64,000 nt of DNA, taken from Niastella vici. Lineage in GTDB: Bacteria > Bacteroidota > Bacteroidia > Chitinophagales > Chitinophagaceae. The position numbers and the translations under genes were made by a program. The stretch lies in contig NZ_LVYD01000113.1 of the NCBI RefSeq assembly GCF_002077945.1, positions 1 to 64,000 on the forward strand. Reading direction: 5' to 3'. A model generated the notes under the pieces. It was not told the DNA's origin. It ran no database searches and saw only the letters and a program-made list of their open reading frames with translations. This document shows, one piece after another, positions 1 through 9,923 of this stretch (positions are counted from its first letter, which is position 1; every line of letters starts with the position of its first letter).

Positions 1-3000
1 AATGCGCCGGCAAAAGTCTATTACCGGGATAATACGATGGCTGACTGGGTTGACTACAGCAACGGGTTGCCGCTGAATTTTGCCTGCAACCAGGGCGGAA
101 TTATTTTTTACCGCGATAGCAAGTTGCGCATTGCAGGCAACAGGGGCGTATGGGAATCGCCGTTATTCGGCGCCGGAACGCCCGTGGCCCAGCCCATGGC
201 CGATCAGCAATTTATTTCCTGTATTCGGGATACTGTTTCCTTTATCGATTATTCGAATGTAAATTATGCAGGCGCCCAATGGAAATGGACATTTCCGGGC
301 GCCTCGTATGTAAGCAGCACCACTGCAAGAGAACCGAAAGTGGTTTACCAGTTACCGGGGTCTTATACGGTATCGCTTGAGGTAACCGATGCAGCGGGCA
401 ATAAACATACCCGCACGGTTGACCAAATGATCACGTTTACCCGGGACAACTGTTCACCCGATACGGTTGCCGGCCAATGCCTGAAGATGGATGGCAGCTA
501 TAACTCAATTAATCTGGGTAAGGTAAATATCAACAGCAACAATTTTTCCATTTCCTGCTGGATAAAGCCCGATGGCCTGCAAAACGCGCTTACGCAATTG
601 CTGGGACATGATGCTTATCCGGGTCCATCCTCCTGGTTTGGGCTTGGATTTGCATGGAAAGGCGGACCGTCCAATCTTGAACTGGCCTATACCGATAATT
701 TAGTATCATGGGGTAATGAAAGCGGGCTGATACCAGATACCGCCACCTGGAACTTTGTGGTGCTTACCTATTCGCCAACAGGGGTAACCATCTATTTGAA
801 TGGGGTGCCTTCCAAGGTCAATAACGCACAAATGCCCGTTATAGACCTGTCGCAGTCGCCTTTTTACATAAGCAGGGATCTCCACGGGCAGGGCGCCGCT
901 TATAAAGGAGCCATCGATGAGATCAAGTTTTACAATTATGCCTTAACCCAGAACGAGGTAAGAGAAAAGATGCATCTCATCCAAAGTAATGCGGCCACAG
1001 AGACAGGTTTGCTCAAATACTACCAGTTCAACAAGTATGATAGTGCCGCAGGGGTTGTACAGGATATAGCAAGCTCCTACCAGGCGCTGGTTCCCGCCAG
1101 CCTGTTCATTCCATCCACAGCGCCGGTTGCTACCGGCAAAGTGTTCCGGAAACCAAATGTGAATTCGGGCGGACAGCATAGTTTTACCGGCACAGGCATC
1201 GATCTGTTCCTGAAGAATGGCGCTACCTATCCTAATGGCGAAGTAGTGGCGTTTCAGCTCAATTCGCCGCCCGACAAAAAACCTGACAGCCTTTCTTTGA
1301 TACCCCGTTCCGGCTATTTCATTATAAATAATTACGGTAGTAATACCACCTTTACTGCACCCGACAGCATCCGGTTTAACGGCCGTGATATTGATGCCGC
1401 TCACGGTACAGCAGATTTTAATTTATACAGGCGTTCTTCCGGAGCATGGGGCGATTCATGGGGTCCGCAAATCAGCCGGTCAACCGGTTTTAATTATATG
1501 TCAGGCAACAGCACCATCACTTTCGGCACTGGTAATAATGTAACCGGTTTTGGCCAGTTCGCACTGTCGGCACTTGCTGTGAAAGCGGATACGGTTGCAG
1601 GCAAGTGCCTGAAAATGGATGGCAGCCTGACCCCTATTAGACTGGGTAAAGTAAATATCAACAGCAATAATTTTTCCATCTCCTGCTGGATAAAGCCGGA
1701 TGGCCTGCAAGAAGCACTTTCGCAGATCATAGGCTGGAATCCAAATCCGTCGTTGGGCAAGGGGTTCGGGCTTGGTTTTATATTTGATGTAAATCAAGGG
1801 TATGCACCCAATCTTCAGTTGTGCTACACCGATACTATTGTAGGATGGGGCAATACCAGCGGGTTAATCGCAGACACCGCGACCTGGAACTTTGTGGTGC
1901 TTACTTATTCGCCTTCAGGGGTTAAAATTTACCTGAACGGCGTACCCGCCACTGTTAATAACGGCCCTATGCCTGTTTTAAACCTGTCGCAGGATCCCTT
2001 TTATGTAAACCTGGATATTCACTGGCAGGATGCTGCCTACAAGGGAGCCATTGATGAGATCAAATTTTATAACTATGCTTTAAGTCAGAACGAGGTAAGG
2101 GAAAAGATGCACCTTATACAAAGCAATGCGGCGGCTGAAACCGGCTTGCTGAAATATTTCCAGTTCAACCAATACAACGCGGCTACCGGCACGGTGCCCG
2201 ATCTCATGAGTGACTTTAAAGCCACCATTCCGGGTAGTGCATTTATCACAACCTCCACGGCGCCGGTTGCCACAGGGAGCGTTTTCCGCAAATCAAATGT
2301 AAATGCCGGCGGCAAGCATAGCTTCACAGGTACAGGTATCGATATCTTCCTGAAGAATAATGCTACCTATCCCAATGGCGAGGTAGTGGCGTTTCAGCTC
2401 AATTCGCCGCCCGACACGAAGCCTAATTCGTTGCCATTGGTGCCGGGATCGCATTACTTCATTATTAATAATTATGGCAGTAACAAAACCTTTACGGTGC
2501 CTGATAGCATCCGGTTCAGTGGTTTGAATATTGCGAGCTCCAATTTTAAGGCAACCGATTTTAAGATCTACAAACGGGCTTCCTGCGCATGGGGATCTAC
2601 GTGGAGTACAGACGTTCGGCAGGCAGCACGCTTTGCCTTTTCCGCCGGAAACAGTTCTATTACTTTTAATAACCAAAGCAACGTGACCAGTTTTGGTCAG
2701 TTCGCTATATCGGCGCCGTCAGCGGCCCGGGTAGATTTGGCTGTTACACCCCCGGTAAATGCCGGGCAGCCCGGCGATGCAATTACTAACGTTGAATTCT
2801 ATCCCAATCCAAATAAAGGATGGGGCTACCTGAATATTACTTCACCCCATGATAACGCGCATGTTAACCTATACCTGCAGGATATGAATGGGAATACCGT
2901 ATATCAGGCTTCGGAGCAAATAAACAGCAGCAACAAAAGCACGTTTATGTTAAATTTCAGTGCACTAACATCAGGCACTTATCTTTTGCAGATCCGTTTC

Positions 3001-3045
3001 AACACCGGGGAACTGATAACTAAAAAAGTGACAATCATTAAATAA
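1..3045 (+). CDS. Type IX-secreted protein with PKD and two LamG-like domains (5' end missing)
   Basis: The frame is open back to the first base of the window, so the gene starts outside it; the first internal ATG at 37 is not a credible start. Visible parts in order: a short segment ending a propeller-like or LamG-like region, a PKD-type Ig fold (about residues 75-140 after the 37 start, with the VTDAAGN pattern), then two copies of a LamG/concanavalin-like module (each with ISCWIKPDGL and YKGAIDEIKFYNYAL) followed by a small beta-domain, and a C-terminal type A sorting domain beginning near VEFYPNPNKG and ending in KKVTIIK. The family role is a large secreted or surface-anchored protein exported by the Por/type IX system; LamG domains usually bind glycans or matrix. 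The exact ligand is unknown. It converges on the next gene with a shared terminator between them. Confidence 0.85.
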   Translation, partial: NAPAKVYYRDNTMADWVDYSNGLPLNFACNQGGIIFYRDSKLRIAGNRGVWESPLFGAGTPVAQPMADQQFISCIRDTVSFIDYSNVNYAGAQWKWTFPGASYVSSTTAREPKVVYQLPGSYTVSLEVTDAAGNKHTRTVDQMITFTRDNCSPDTVAGQCLKMDGSYNSINLGKVNINSNNFSISCWIKPDGLQNALTQLLGHDAYPGPSSWFGLGFAWKGGPSNLELAYTDNLVSWGNESGLIPDTATWNFVVLTYSPTGVTIYLNGVPSKVNNAQMPVIDLSQSPFYISRDLHGQGAAYKGAIDEIKFYNYALTQNEVREKMHLIQSNAATETGLLKYYQFNKYDSAAGVVQDIASSYQALVPASLFIPSTAPVATGKVFRKPNVNSGGQHSFTGTGIDLFLKNGATYPNGEVVAFQLNSPPDKKPDSLSLIPRSGYFIINNYGSNTTFTAPDSIRFNGRDIDAAHGTADFNLYRRSSGAWGDSWGPQISRSTGFNYMSGNSTITFGTGNNVTGFGQFALSALAVKADTVAGKCLKMDGSLTPIRLGKVNINSNNFSISCWIKPDGLQEALSQIIGWNPNPSLGKGFGLGFIFDVNQGYAPNLQLCYTDTIVGWGNTSGLIADTATWNFVVLTYSPSGVKIYLNGVPATVNNGPMPVLNLSQDPFYVNLDIHWQDAAYKGAIDEIKFYNYALSQNEVREKMHLIQSNAAAETGLLKYFQFNQYNAATGTVPDLMSDFKATIPGSAFITTSTAPVATGSVFRKSNVNAGGKHSFTGTGIDIFLKNNATYPNGEVVAFQLNSPPDTKPNSLPLVPGSHYFIINNYGSNKTFTVPDSIRFSGLNIASSNFKATDFKIYKRASCAWGSTWSTDVRQAARFAFSAGNSSITFNNQSNVTSFGQFAISAPSAARVDLAVTPPVNAGQPGDAITNVEFYPNPNKGWGYLNITSPHDNAHVNLYLQDMNGNTVYQASEQINSSNKSTFMLNFSALTSGTYLLQIRFNTGELITKKVTIIK
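460..2715 (+). repeat. 1128-bp in-frame tandem duplication inside the LamG protein gene
   Basis: The string GATACGGTTGC starts at 460 and again at 1588, so the period is 1128 bp (376 codons). Unit 1 is about 460-1587 and unit 2 about 1588-2715. Many stretches are identical at the DNA level, for example around the codons for ISCWIKPDGL and the GEVVAFQLNSPPD segment, while others differ by substitutions and small indels. This is an intragenic domain duplication, not a mobile element. Confidence 0.85.
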
Positions 3046-3068
3046 CCGGTTTTTCACAGCCGTTTATT

Positions 3069-3115
3069 AAGCAGGAAGTTGCAGAGAATTTATATTTTTC
3101 TGCCTCTTCCTGCTT
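3069..3115. terminator. Bidirectional terminator between convergent genes
   Basis: An imperfect inverted repeat with arms AAGCAGGAAG... and ...CTTCCTGCTT, with a T-rich loop, lies between the stop of the LamG gene and the stop of the minus-strand lipoprotein gene. It is followed by TTTAATGTTTT on the plus strand. The location between convergent stops supports a terminator. Confidence 0.6.
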
Positions 3116-3156
3116 TAATGTTTTCAAGGGTTAAAGTTTAATTTTTAACGCGCCGT

Positions 3157-3924
3157 TTAATTCACTTTTTGAAGCGTTGCCGGATAGGTTAATTTATAAT
3201 TGCCGGCATTTTCAGAAATAGTAATGGTAACTAACGCATAAGAGCCCCCAACGTACACGGTGCTGGTACCGAAATTATATAACCGGAAGAAATAATTGGT
3301 GGTATTATCTTTCAAATACGCGCCAGTGGCCGGATCTATCATCCGATAATACAGATCGAGGCCTTTTTTCAAAGTAAATGCCTGCGAATAGTTATTTATT
3401 GTAAGCGGAACCACTGGAAAACTATCCCTGGCGGTTTTGGGAGCGCCATTGAATAAACGGATATTATACGCGTTCAGCGGTTTGGTAATGGTTGTTACTG
3501 TTGATACATACTTAATGCGCACCCGTACAGAATCTGACGGAACTGAAAGAATGCTTTTATCCCAGAAGCCTTTTATTTGAAGCAGTTCACTGCAAATAAC
3601 ATCGAGGCTTATTTTATTGTTTTTGGGGAAAGTGAGCATGGTGTCGGCAACAAGATTATCGGCAGTGTGCGCAGAATCTGCTTTATAGATAGTTAAATGT
3701 CCGCTTGCGCCGGCAGTAAGCAGGTTGAGGTCGATACTTTTTCCAGGGCTGATGGTTCCCGCTTTTGTTCCGTCCATGAACACATCCATACCTGCTACCG
3801 ACAATGCGGAGTTATTGATATTGATACCGCCATAATAATGCTCCGGCGCATAATCGCCCTTACGGCATGAAAAAATGGCTATTAAACTCATCAACGATAC
3901 AGCTATAATAATGTTTCCTTTCAT
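3157..3924 (-). CDS. Lipoprotein of unknown function, DUF4397-like
   Basis: The start is placed at the ATG at 3924 because it gives a clean lipoprotein signal (MKGNIIIAVSLMSLIAIFSC, with Cys near residue 20 followed by RKGD); an upstream in-frame ATG would add 20 residues that spoil it. The mature part of about 235 residues is rich in beta-strand, with a pattern (VAGMDVFMDGTKAGTISPG, later NIRLFNGAP) that loosely resembles DUF4397-type outer-surface lipoproteins; this match is weak. It is the last gene of the minus-strand unit led by an S41 protease and FecI/FecR pair, 142 bp after the beta-helix lipoprotein. Inference: a surface lipoprotein accessory to the TonB receptor of the same unit. 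No catalytic motif was seen. Confidence 0.7.
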   Translation of the reverse strand: MKGNIIIAVSLMSLIAIFSCRKGDYAPEHYYGGININNSALSVAGMDVFMDGTKAGTISPGKSIDLNLLTAGASGHLTIYKADSAHTADNLVADTMLTFPKNNKISLDVICSELLQIKGFWDKSILSVPSDSVRVRIKYVSTVTTITKPLNAYNIRLFNGAPKTARDSFPVVPLTINNYSQAFTLKKGLDLYYRMIDPATGAYLKDNTTNYFFRLYNFGTSTVYVGGSYALVTITISENAGNYKLTYPATLQKVN

Positions 3925-4066
3925 AATAGTTTGTATTTGCCGGGTTAAGTGGGGCTTTATATATAAAGAGTGGCTCTCCCCCATAGTTGAGGGAAAGCCG
4001 CTCTTCTGCCTTTATAAATAAAGAAATACTGTTTGGTTGTTAGTTGATAGTGATTAATTAAAATTA

Positions 4067-5560
4067 TTAATACCTGGTCCAGTTATAGCATCCGTTAACG
4101 ATGGTCCAGTCTTCACGGCCAGGGAAAGCACCAGCACCAGCCTGGTCAGCATCAGTGAACGAACCAGCCATAAAGTTGAGTGCACCTACAGAGCTGCGGT
4201 TAAACGGATCTTCCAGACCAAGTACACCCGGGTCAGCATCAACCATGCCGGTGTTGCCATCGGTAATAGCTTTGTTATAGAAAGCAGCATCCAGACTAAA
4301 GCCACTTCCTGTTGCTGAGATACCATTGCCTTCTACATCATACGCTGCCAGGTGAGGGGCAGCCGCAGTTGCAGAAGTGCCAAATGCGTGCACAAATGTG
4401 TTGGTAACTGAAGAAGTGCCGGCTAAATATTTGCCCTTGGTATTGCCCAGTGCAGTGTCTATAGAAAGCCCATAGTTGAAGCCCAGGAAAATACCATTTT
4501 GAATATCAAATTCGGCGCCTCTGCGCAGGTGTGCGGCACGGCCATAACGACCGGTACCAGAACTTGCATTACCATTTGGTGGAATGGTAATTTGTTCAGA
4601 TGCCAATGTTGCATTGGGTAAACCAATAATGGTAATGTGGTTGTAATGTGCGTGCGTATTAGGTGTAGCACCTGTACCGGTAGCGTTGTTATCGCTTTCC
4701 AAACCATTTGACTGACTTACATCAGGACGGGTAACATCTGACATACCTAATGCATACGAAATTGTACCAGCGTAACCATTATCAGTATCAAACATATCAT
4801 CCAATCCATCAACAGAGATAATATGAGAAGGACTTACAGTTCCACCGAAAAACTCGAATGAATCGTCGTTGGCTTTAAATACTTCTACATAATCGATCGT
4901 TGTGCCATCGCCAACACCGCCAAAGGTAAGACCATTGATCTCGTTGTTGGGGCTCAGTACATAGCCGCCGTACTCTATGCGTACGAACTTCATTGTGCCA
5001 GAATTATCATGCGCATCCGGAGCATCTGAACCATACAGCACATCAATACCGGGATACAACGTATTGTTGATACCTTCAATGGAAGCAGGATAGTTATTGG
5101 TAGGCGCTTTACCCAGTAAGACAATACCCGACCAGTCACCAGACTGAGGATTGTTGTCATAACGATAAGATGTAAATACGATCGGGCAGCTTGAAGTACC
5201 TACCGCCTGAATTTTTGATCCACGGGTTATAACAAGACCACCACCGGCAACTGAACCATCGGCGGTACCGGGAAGGCCCAGAATGCGTGTACCCGGGTCG
5301 ATAGTAAGTGTGTGATTACCTGTTACAAACACCAGTCCGCTTAATTTGTAAACAACGGTGTTGCTGAGGTGAAGATCGGTTGTGATCTGTCCGGAAATTG
5401 TACTATCGGAGGTCGCTACTACAGAACAACCGCAATCTTCTGCGATACCAGCGTTCAGACTATGATCATTTTTTGGATTTACGCCTGATTTTTTACAAGC
5501 TGCCATTCCTCCGGCCAATGATATTGTTACCACAGCCATAAGGATCTTTCTCTTAATCAT
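4067..5560 (-). CDS. Surface lipoprotein, probable right-handed beta-helix, partner of TonB receptor
   Basis: 497 residues starting MIKRKILMAVVTISLAGGMAAC with a lipobox Cys at about residue 22 and KKSG after it. The body is rich in Gly, Asn and Asp with a repetitive beta-helix style: LTIDPGTRILG, RGSKIQAVG, WSGIVLLG, then GLTFGGVGDGTTIDYVEVFKANDD and FDTDNGYAGTISYALG. Proteins of this type are common in Bacteroidota directly downstream of TonB-dependent receptors and are sometimes mislabelled as multidrug transporters; there are no membrane helices here to support that. The C-terminus ends NGCYNWTRY. It lies 64 bp downstream of the receptor gene. Inference: an outer-leaflet or extracellular lipoprotein that captures or processes the receptor's substrate. 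Confidence 0.7.
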   Translation of the reverse strand: MIKRKILMAVVTISLAGGMAACKKSGVNPKNDHSLNAGIAEDCGCSVVATSDSTISGQITTDLHLSNTVVYKLSGLVFVTGNHTLTIDPGTRILGLPGTADGSVAGGGLVITRGSKIQAVGTSSCPIVFTSYRYDNNPQSGDWSGIVLLGKAPTNNYPASIEGINNTLYPGIDVLYGSDAPDAHDNSGTMKFVRIEYGGYVLSPNNEINGLTFGGVGDGTTIDYVEVFKANDDSFEFFGGTVSPSHIISVDGLDDMFDTDNGYAGTISYALGMSDVTRPDVSQSNGLESDNNATGTGATPNTHAHYNHITIIGLPNATLASEQITIPPNGNASSGTGRYGRAAHLRRGAEFDIQNGIFLGFNYGLSIDTALGNTKGKYLAGTSSVTNTFVHAFGTSATAAAPHLAAYDVEGNGISATGSGFSLDAAFYNKAITDGNTGMVDADPGVLGLEDPFNRSSVGALNFMAGSFTDADQAGAGAFPGREDWTIVNGCYNWTRY

Positions 5561-5624
5561 AATGTTTGATTTGAATTTGGTTTAATGGGAATCTCATTTC
5601 TTTACTTATATCGGCATTTGGTTC

Positions 5625-8600
5625 TTATTTGAATGTATAACTGAGTGTAACGCTGTAGGTACGTCCGGGCGCCACTTTATAATTAACCAGGTCTTTACCG
5701 GACTGGTACTGCGCTTCCTTTTTGGAAGGATCTTTTTTGCTTGATAACAGGTCATCATCATTATCATTAAACCTGTTCTGGTATATTACAGAATAACTAT
5801 TGAGCAAATTGGCCAGGTTGATCTTCACTTCGGCCTGCCTGTGCAGGAAGTGTACGGCCAACTGCGCATCCAATGATTTTAACGGCTGTTCGTATAACGA
5901 CTCGTTCTGGTGACCCGGGCCGGCGGGGCGGAACATCCGGTTGGTAACGCTGTTATAGACCAGGCTGAGTGAAACCAGTTTGCTGTTGTAATAAAAACCG
6001 GCATTGTACATATAATTGCTGGCGCCGCTTTGCGGTCTTTTTTCAGTACGGTAGATGGTTTCCGTTATGATCAGGCGATTAGGATTGTCGGGATCGGTCG
6101 TTGCATCTGCAGCCATTTGCCGTACCCGGGCATCGAGGTAAGTAAAGTTGCCATATAAAGTAATATTGCGTAAAACAGGCAGTCCGGTAAACGCAAATGA
6201 TTTACGGGCTTCCAGCTCAATACCGTAGTTTTTGGCGTCTTTGTCGTTCATCAACTGGTAATCGGCATTCCCATACATCTGGTAAATGGCCATGGGATAC
6301 CTGAGTTTTTTGTAAAACAGCGATGCTGACAAAATATCACCGGCCGCCGGAAACCATTCATAACGGAGATCATAATGATCAATAAGGGTAGAATGCACCA
6401 GGTTACCATGGTATGCGCCGCCCAGCTCATAATCGTACTGCGCAAAATTTACCAGTTCACGCAAATCGGGACGGATAATTGATTTAACATACGAAAGACG
6501 CAGGTTCATCTGGCTGGTAAGGTGGTAGGTAAGGTTTACCGAAGGAAACAGGTTCAGGCTTTTTTCCCGGTTGCGGAGCGCGGAAAAATCCATTCCCGGA
6601 TTTCTTGACTGCAGGGAATCTATTTGGTTATTGACCTTGTTCAGGTCATAATACTCTGCCCGAACACCCCACACCAGCCGCCAGTGAATGCCCCATTTAT
6701 TGTCGAGCATGGCATATACCGCATGCAGGCTGGCCGTTTTATGGTACGCATCAAAAAACCTGCGTTGAAAATCGAAAGAGGCATTGTATTCATCGGTATA
6801 AATACTGCGCAGGGGAACTAAGTAAGTAACCCCATTGAAATTGGTATTGGCAACATCATTACCAAAAAGTGTGTAAAAGAGGCGATCTTTACTCCAGCCG
6901 CTATAACCACCTTTAAAGATCTGGCTGTTTTGCTTTATCAGGAATGGCACGCTCACCGAAGCGTCCCATGAATAATTTTTTTCAAGCGCGCGGGTCCAGA
7001 ACCGGGTACCTGCACCCGTTAGATTCACATCATTCTTCATATTGGAATCTACAATAGCCGTGTGGATCATAAAATGATTGTCGGGCCGCAGCCTGTTCAT
7101 ATACAAATAACTTCCTGTTGCATTCAACTTTACGCCCTTGTGGCCAATTGACCGTTCAACAACCAGCTGGTTTTGCAGCATTGTTGTTTGGTAAGTGACA
7201 TCGTTCGCCCCCCAGTTCCCGTCCTGGTTTGAACCATGGTCAACCAGCAGCAGTTGCTGATCGAGCGTACGTAAATACAGGCTGCTTGCCTTCACCCGGG
7301 TGTTCTTATTGCGAAAACCCACGCCCACAAGGCCCGAAATATTGGTAGTAAACCCATACCGCTTGCCACTGGCCCCAGCCAGCGGCTCCGGGTCGCCCAG
7401 CCAACCGTCTCTGCCGGTATTAATATCCTGTGTTTGCAAGGTATTCCGGTAATTGGCCAGGGCTATAATACCCAGCTTTTGATCGCTGTTGGGCAGCTTG
7501 AACACCCTGCCCACCGACAACTGGTAGTTCTGTGCGGGCTGTGCGTTAAAGGAAGTAATACCCCAGTTATTGCTTATAAGAGTATGATTCTTATTATTCG
7601 CATCGTAATAATCAAAAATCTCTTTAGGGCTTTTCCAATCGAGGGTACCAAAGAGGGTACGGCTTTTTGACAACTTACCGGCATATTCGCGTCCTTCAAG
7701 GGGTAGCGATAAAAAAGTCTTGTTGGTTGTTTTATCATTATAACTGGTGCCGGCGCTCAGGCTCAAAAAGTTTTGCGTGGGCACGTCGATGGTGTTTACC
7801 TCTACAATACCGCCGCCAAACTCGGCACTGCGATCGGGTGTAAGAGTTTTGGTCACCGTTATATTTTCAACAATGGTAGCCGGCACAATATCGAAGCTGA
7901 AATTCTTCCGGTTCAATTCGGTACTGGGCATTACCTGTCCGTCGAGTACGGCCTGGTTGTACCGTTCGCTCAATCCACGTACCACCAGGTATCTGTTGTC
8001 CACGGTAGCTACCCCACTCACCCGTTTCATGATCTCGCCTACGTTTTTATCGGGCGTGCGGGAAATTTGTTCTGCCGAAATACCGTTTGTCATGGCTGCA
8101 CTGTTTTGCTGGCGTGTATATAATGCAGCTACGCCTTCTTTGCGGGCCGTAGCGGTTACCGTAACCTGTTTAAGATTGGCACCTTCGCGGGTGAGGGTCA
8201 AATTCAGTGTAAATACCTCCTCCTTTCCTAATTCGATACCGGTGATCTTTTTTGCCAGGTAGCCAACAGAAGTGATGGCTGCCTGGTAAACCCCTGCAGG
8301 AACTTTTAGTGAAAAACTACCTTCTATATCGGTTATTACAGAGCTGTTGTTTAATTGTACGGTGGCGCCCGATACCGCTTCGCCACTTTCCTGGTCAATT
8401 ATTTTTCCGCTAACAACAACGTTTCCTTTTTGCAACGGGGTTGTTGTGGCGGCGTGGGTTTTGGCCATGATCACTACCGTTCCATTCACCTCTTTATATT
8501 CAAGTGGAGAATTTTTAAGCGCCTGTTGCAATACTTCCTGTAAAGAAGCATTGACAAAGTCATGGGCAGGCGCCATTTTTTGTGTTACCTGGTTTTCATC

Positions 8601-8765
8601 GAAAGCAATGGTAACGCCAGTTTGTCCTTCTATGGCTTTTAACCGTACATTAAGGGGTTCTTTTTTAAATGTTGCAGTCAGCTTCTTCTGCAACACCTGG
8701 GCCCCCAGTTGTGCACAGATCAATGATAGCAATCCGGAAAAAATAAATAAGCGTAGTTTCATCAT
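5625..8765 (-). CDS. TonB-dependent receptor with STN and CarboxypepD_reg-like domains (FecA-type transducer)
   Basis: 1046 residues. Order: signal peptide (to about residue 22, ...CAQLGAQ), secretin/TonB short N-terminal (STN) domain of about residues 28-100 that normally talks to a FecR anti-sigma factor, a CarboxypepD_reg-like beta-sandwich (about 117-205, ISGK.. to ..GYLAKKI), plug domain with EIMKRVSGVATVDN and YLVVRGLSERYNQ, then a beta-barrel to the C-terminal Phe-Lys (SVTLSYTFK). It imports an unknown substrate across the outer membrane using TonB energy. It is encoded after its own ECF sigma and FecR genes (96-bp gap), so expression is probably switched on by its ligand through cell-surface signalling. 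Two lipoproteins follow in the same direction. Confidence 0.9.
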   Translation of the reverse strand: MMKLRLFIFSGLLSLICAQLGAQVLQKKLTATFKKEPLNVRLKAIEGQTGVTIAFDENQVTQKMAPAHDFVNASLQEVLQQALKNSPLEYKEVNGTVVIMAKTHAATTTPLQKGNVVVSGKIIDQESGEAVSGATVQLNNSSVITDIEGSFSLKVPAGVYQAAITSVGYLAKKITGIELGKEEVFTLNLTLTREGANLKQVTVTATARKEGVAALYTRQQNSAAMTNGISAEQISRTPDKNVGEIMKRVSGVATVDNRYLVVRGLSERYNQAVLDGQVMPSTELNRKNFSFDIVPATIVENITVTKTLTPDRSAEFGGGIVEVNTIDVPTQNFLSLSAGTSYNDKTTNKTFLSLPLEGREYAGKLSKSRTLFGTLDWKSPKEIFDYYDANNKNHTLISNNWGITSFNAQPAQNYQLSVGRVFKLPNSDQKLGIIALANYRNTLQTQDINTGRDGWLGDPEPLAGASGKRYGFTTNISGLVGVGFRNKNTRVKASSLYLRTLDQQLLLVDHGSNQDGNWGANDVTYQTTMLQNQLVVERSIGHKGVKLNATGSYLYMNRLRPDNHFMIHTAIVDSNMKNDVNLTGAGTRFWTRALEKNYSWDASVSVPFLIKQNSQIFKGGYSGWSKDRLFYTLFGNDVANTNFNGVTYLVPLRSIYTDEYNASFDFQRRFFDAYHKTASLHAVYAMLDNKWGIHWRLVWGVRAEYYDLNKVNNQIDSLQSRNPGMDFSALRNREKSLNLFPSVNLTYHLTSQMNLRLSYVKSIIRPDLRELVNFAQYDYELGGAYHGNLVHSTLIDHYDLRYEWFPAAGDILSASLFYKKLRYPMAIYQMYGNADYQLMNDKDAKNYGIELEARKSFAFTGLPVLRNITLYGNFTYLDARVRQMAADATTDPDNPNRLIITETIYRTEKRPQSGASNYMYNAGFYYNSKLVSLSLVYNSVTNRMFRPAGPGHQNESLYEQPLKSLDAQLAVHFLHRQAEVKINLANLLNSYSVIYQNRFNDNDDDLLSSKKDPSKKEAQYQSGKDLVNYKVAPGRTYSVTLSYTFK

Positions 8766-8861
8766 AATTAGAATATACAGGTTGGTTAATTGTTAGTGCC
8801 AGGGCATACCATTACCATGCTCTTTTTCAAGAACCCTTTTTTCGTTCACGCTTAGAGCTGA

Positions 8862-9845
8862 TTAATAAATAATGATCCGGTTGTTTACACGGTGATAACT
8901 GGTTTTATATAATGTACATAATACAGTCAGCATTTGTTCCAGTGAAGCATTTTCCGGAAAACCTGCTGAAAAAGATGTTTGTAAAATACGTTGGTTATTG
9001 CTTATCAGTTGTACGCCGAACCTGAGTTGCAGCCGCAACGCCAGCTCCTTAAAACTGGCCCCATTGAGCACAAAACGGTTGTTCCACCAGCCCAGGTTTT
9101 GTTCGGTGACCAGCTGACTTACATAAAAGTGATGCCTGCTAAAAAAGGTCAGCTGCCGGTTATGCACCAGCGTATCGAGCACACTGCCCGAAGCCGATAC
9201 CTGTACACTTCCATGGCTTACCAGTACCTGTATGCCAGCCAGCTGGCGATAAGCCTGGATGTTGAAAGCGGTACCCAGCACCCTGGCCTGTAGCGAATCT
9301 ACATGCACTATAAAGGGTCGTGCCGCATTTTTGGCTACTTCAAAATAAGCCTCGCCCTCATCAAGCCAAACTTCCCGGGTGGCAGCCCTGCGAAAATCGG
9401 CCAATGACAACGACAGCTTGCTGCCATTGTTCAGCCAAACTATTGTACCATCGGGCAGGGTTAGCTTTTTACGGGTACGCGGGGCGGTAGAAAATACCTG
9501 ACGTGCCGGCAACTTCCGGTTATGGGCCGCGGGTACCATCATCGTGCGAATTATACCAAAACCCGCTACTACCAATACCACTGCTGCGGCCATATAAGGA
9601 AGATATTTTCTTATATATAAGAACTTTGATCCTGACCGCTGTTGCAATTTATTTAACGGCAAATTCAGTTGGGCCGACAGGTTTTCCAATGTTTCGGCTT
9701 TTGCCCGGTCAAGGCTTTTTTGCGTGATCCATTCCGGCGTAGGCTGCCTGCCGGTTTCTTCATACCAGGTGTCTGCTACCGTAGTTTCGGATACGGTAGC
9801 TTTCCCATCCAGGTAATTATTGAATATGCGTTTAATAAATTCCAT
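8862..9845 (-). CDS. FecR-type anti-sigma factor
   Basis: 327 residues. The N-terminal cytoplasmic part of about 80 residues would bind the ECF sigma factor. One membrane helix lies at about 82-100 (PYMAAAVVLVVAGFGIIR). The periplasmic FecR domain (about 118-215) contains the family pattern LPDGTIVWLNNGSKLSL, then EVWLDEGEAYFEVAKNAARPFIV. A C-terminal DUF4974-like domain (about 255-327, LALRLQLRFGVQL...IIIY) is expected to contact the STN domain of the receptor. It lies 78 bp downstream of the sigma gene and 96 bp upstream of the TonB receptor, matching the classical order of a sigma/anti-sigma/receptor signalling unit. Confidence 0.92.
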   Translation of the reverse strand: MEFIKRIFNNYLDGKATVSETTVADTWYEETGRQPTPEWITQKSLDRAKAETLENLSAQLNLPLNKLQQRSGSKFLYIRKYLPYMAAAVVLVVAGFGIIRTMMVPAAHNRKLPARQVFSTAPRTRKKLTLPDGTIVWLNNGSKLSLSLADFRRAATREVWLDEGEAYFEVAKNAARPFIVHVDSLQARVLGTAFNIQAYRQLAGIQVLVSHGSVQVSASGSVLDTLVHNRQLTFFSRHHFYVSQLVTEQNLGWWNNRFVLNGASFKELALRLQLRFGVQLISNNQRILQTSFSAGFPENASLEQMLTVLCTLYKTSYHRVNNRIIIY

Positions 9846-9923
9846 ACTTCCTTTGCGTTCATATATAATACAGCACTAAAGCAGCATTTGTCCCGAAGAA
9901 GTATATTACCAGAATGTTAAGGA

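Noticed and set aside
943-1404. A 153-codon minus-strand open frame
   Set aside because: Antisense to the LamG protein gene; a similar antisense frame in the second duplicated unit follows from the repeat.
4067-5560. Multidrug transporter label often attached to this family
   Set aside because: The protein is a soluble beta-rich lipoprotein without membrane segments.
7747-8262. A 171-codon plus-strand open frame
   Set aside because: It lies opposite the TonB receptor coding sequence and its product has no family pattern; it is a shadow of the real gene.
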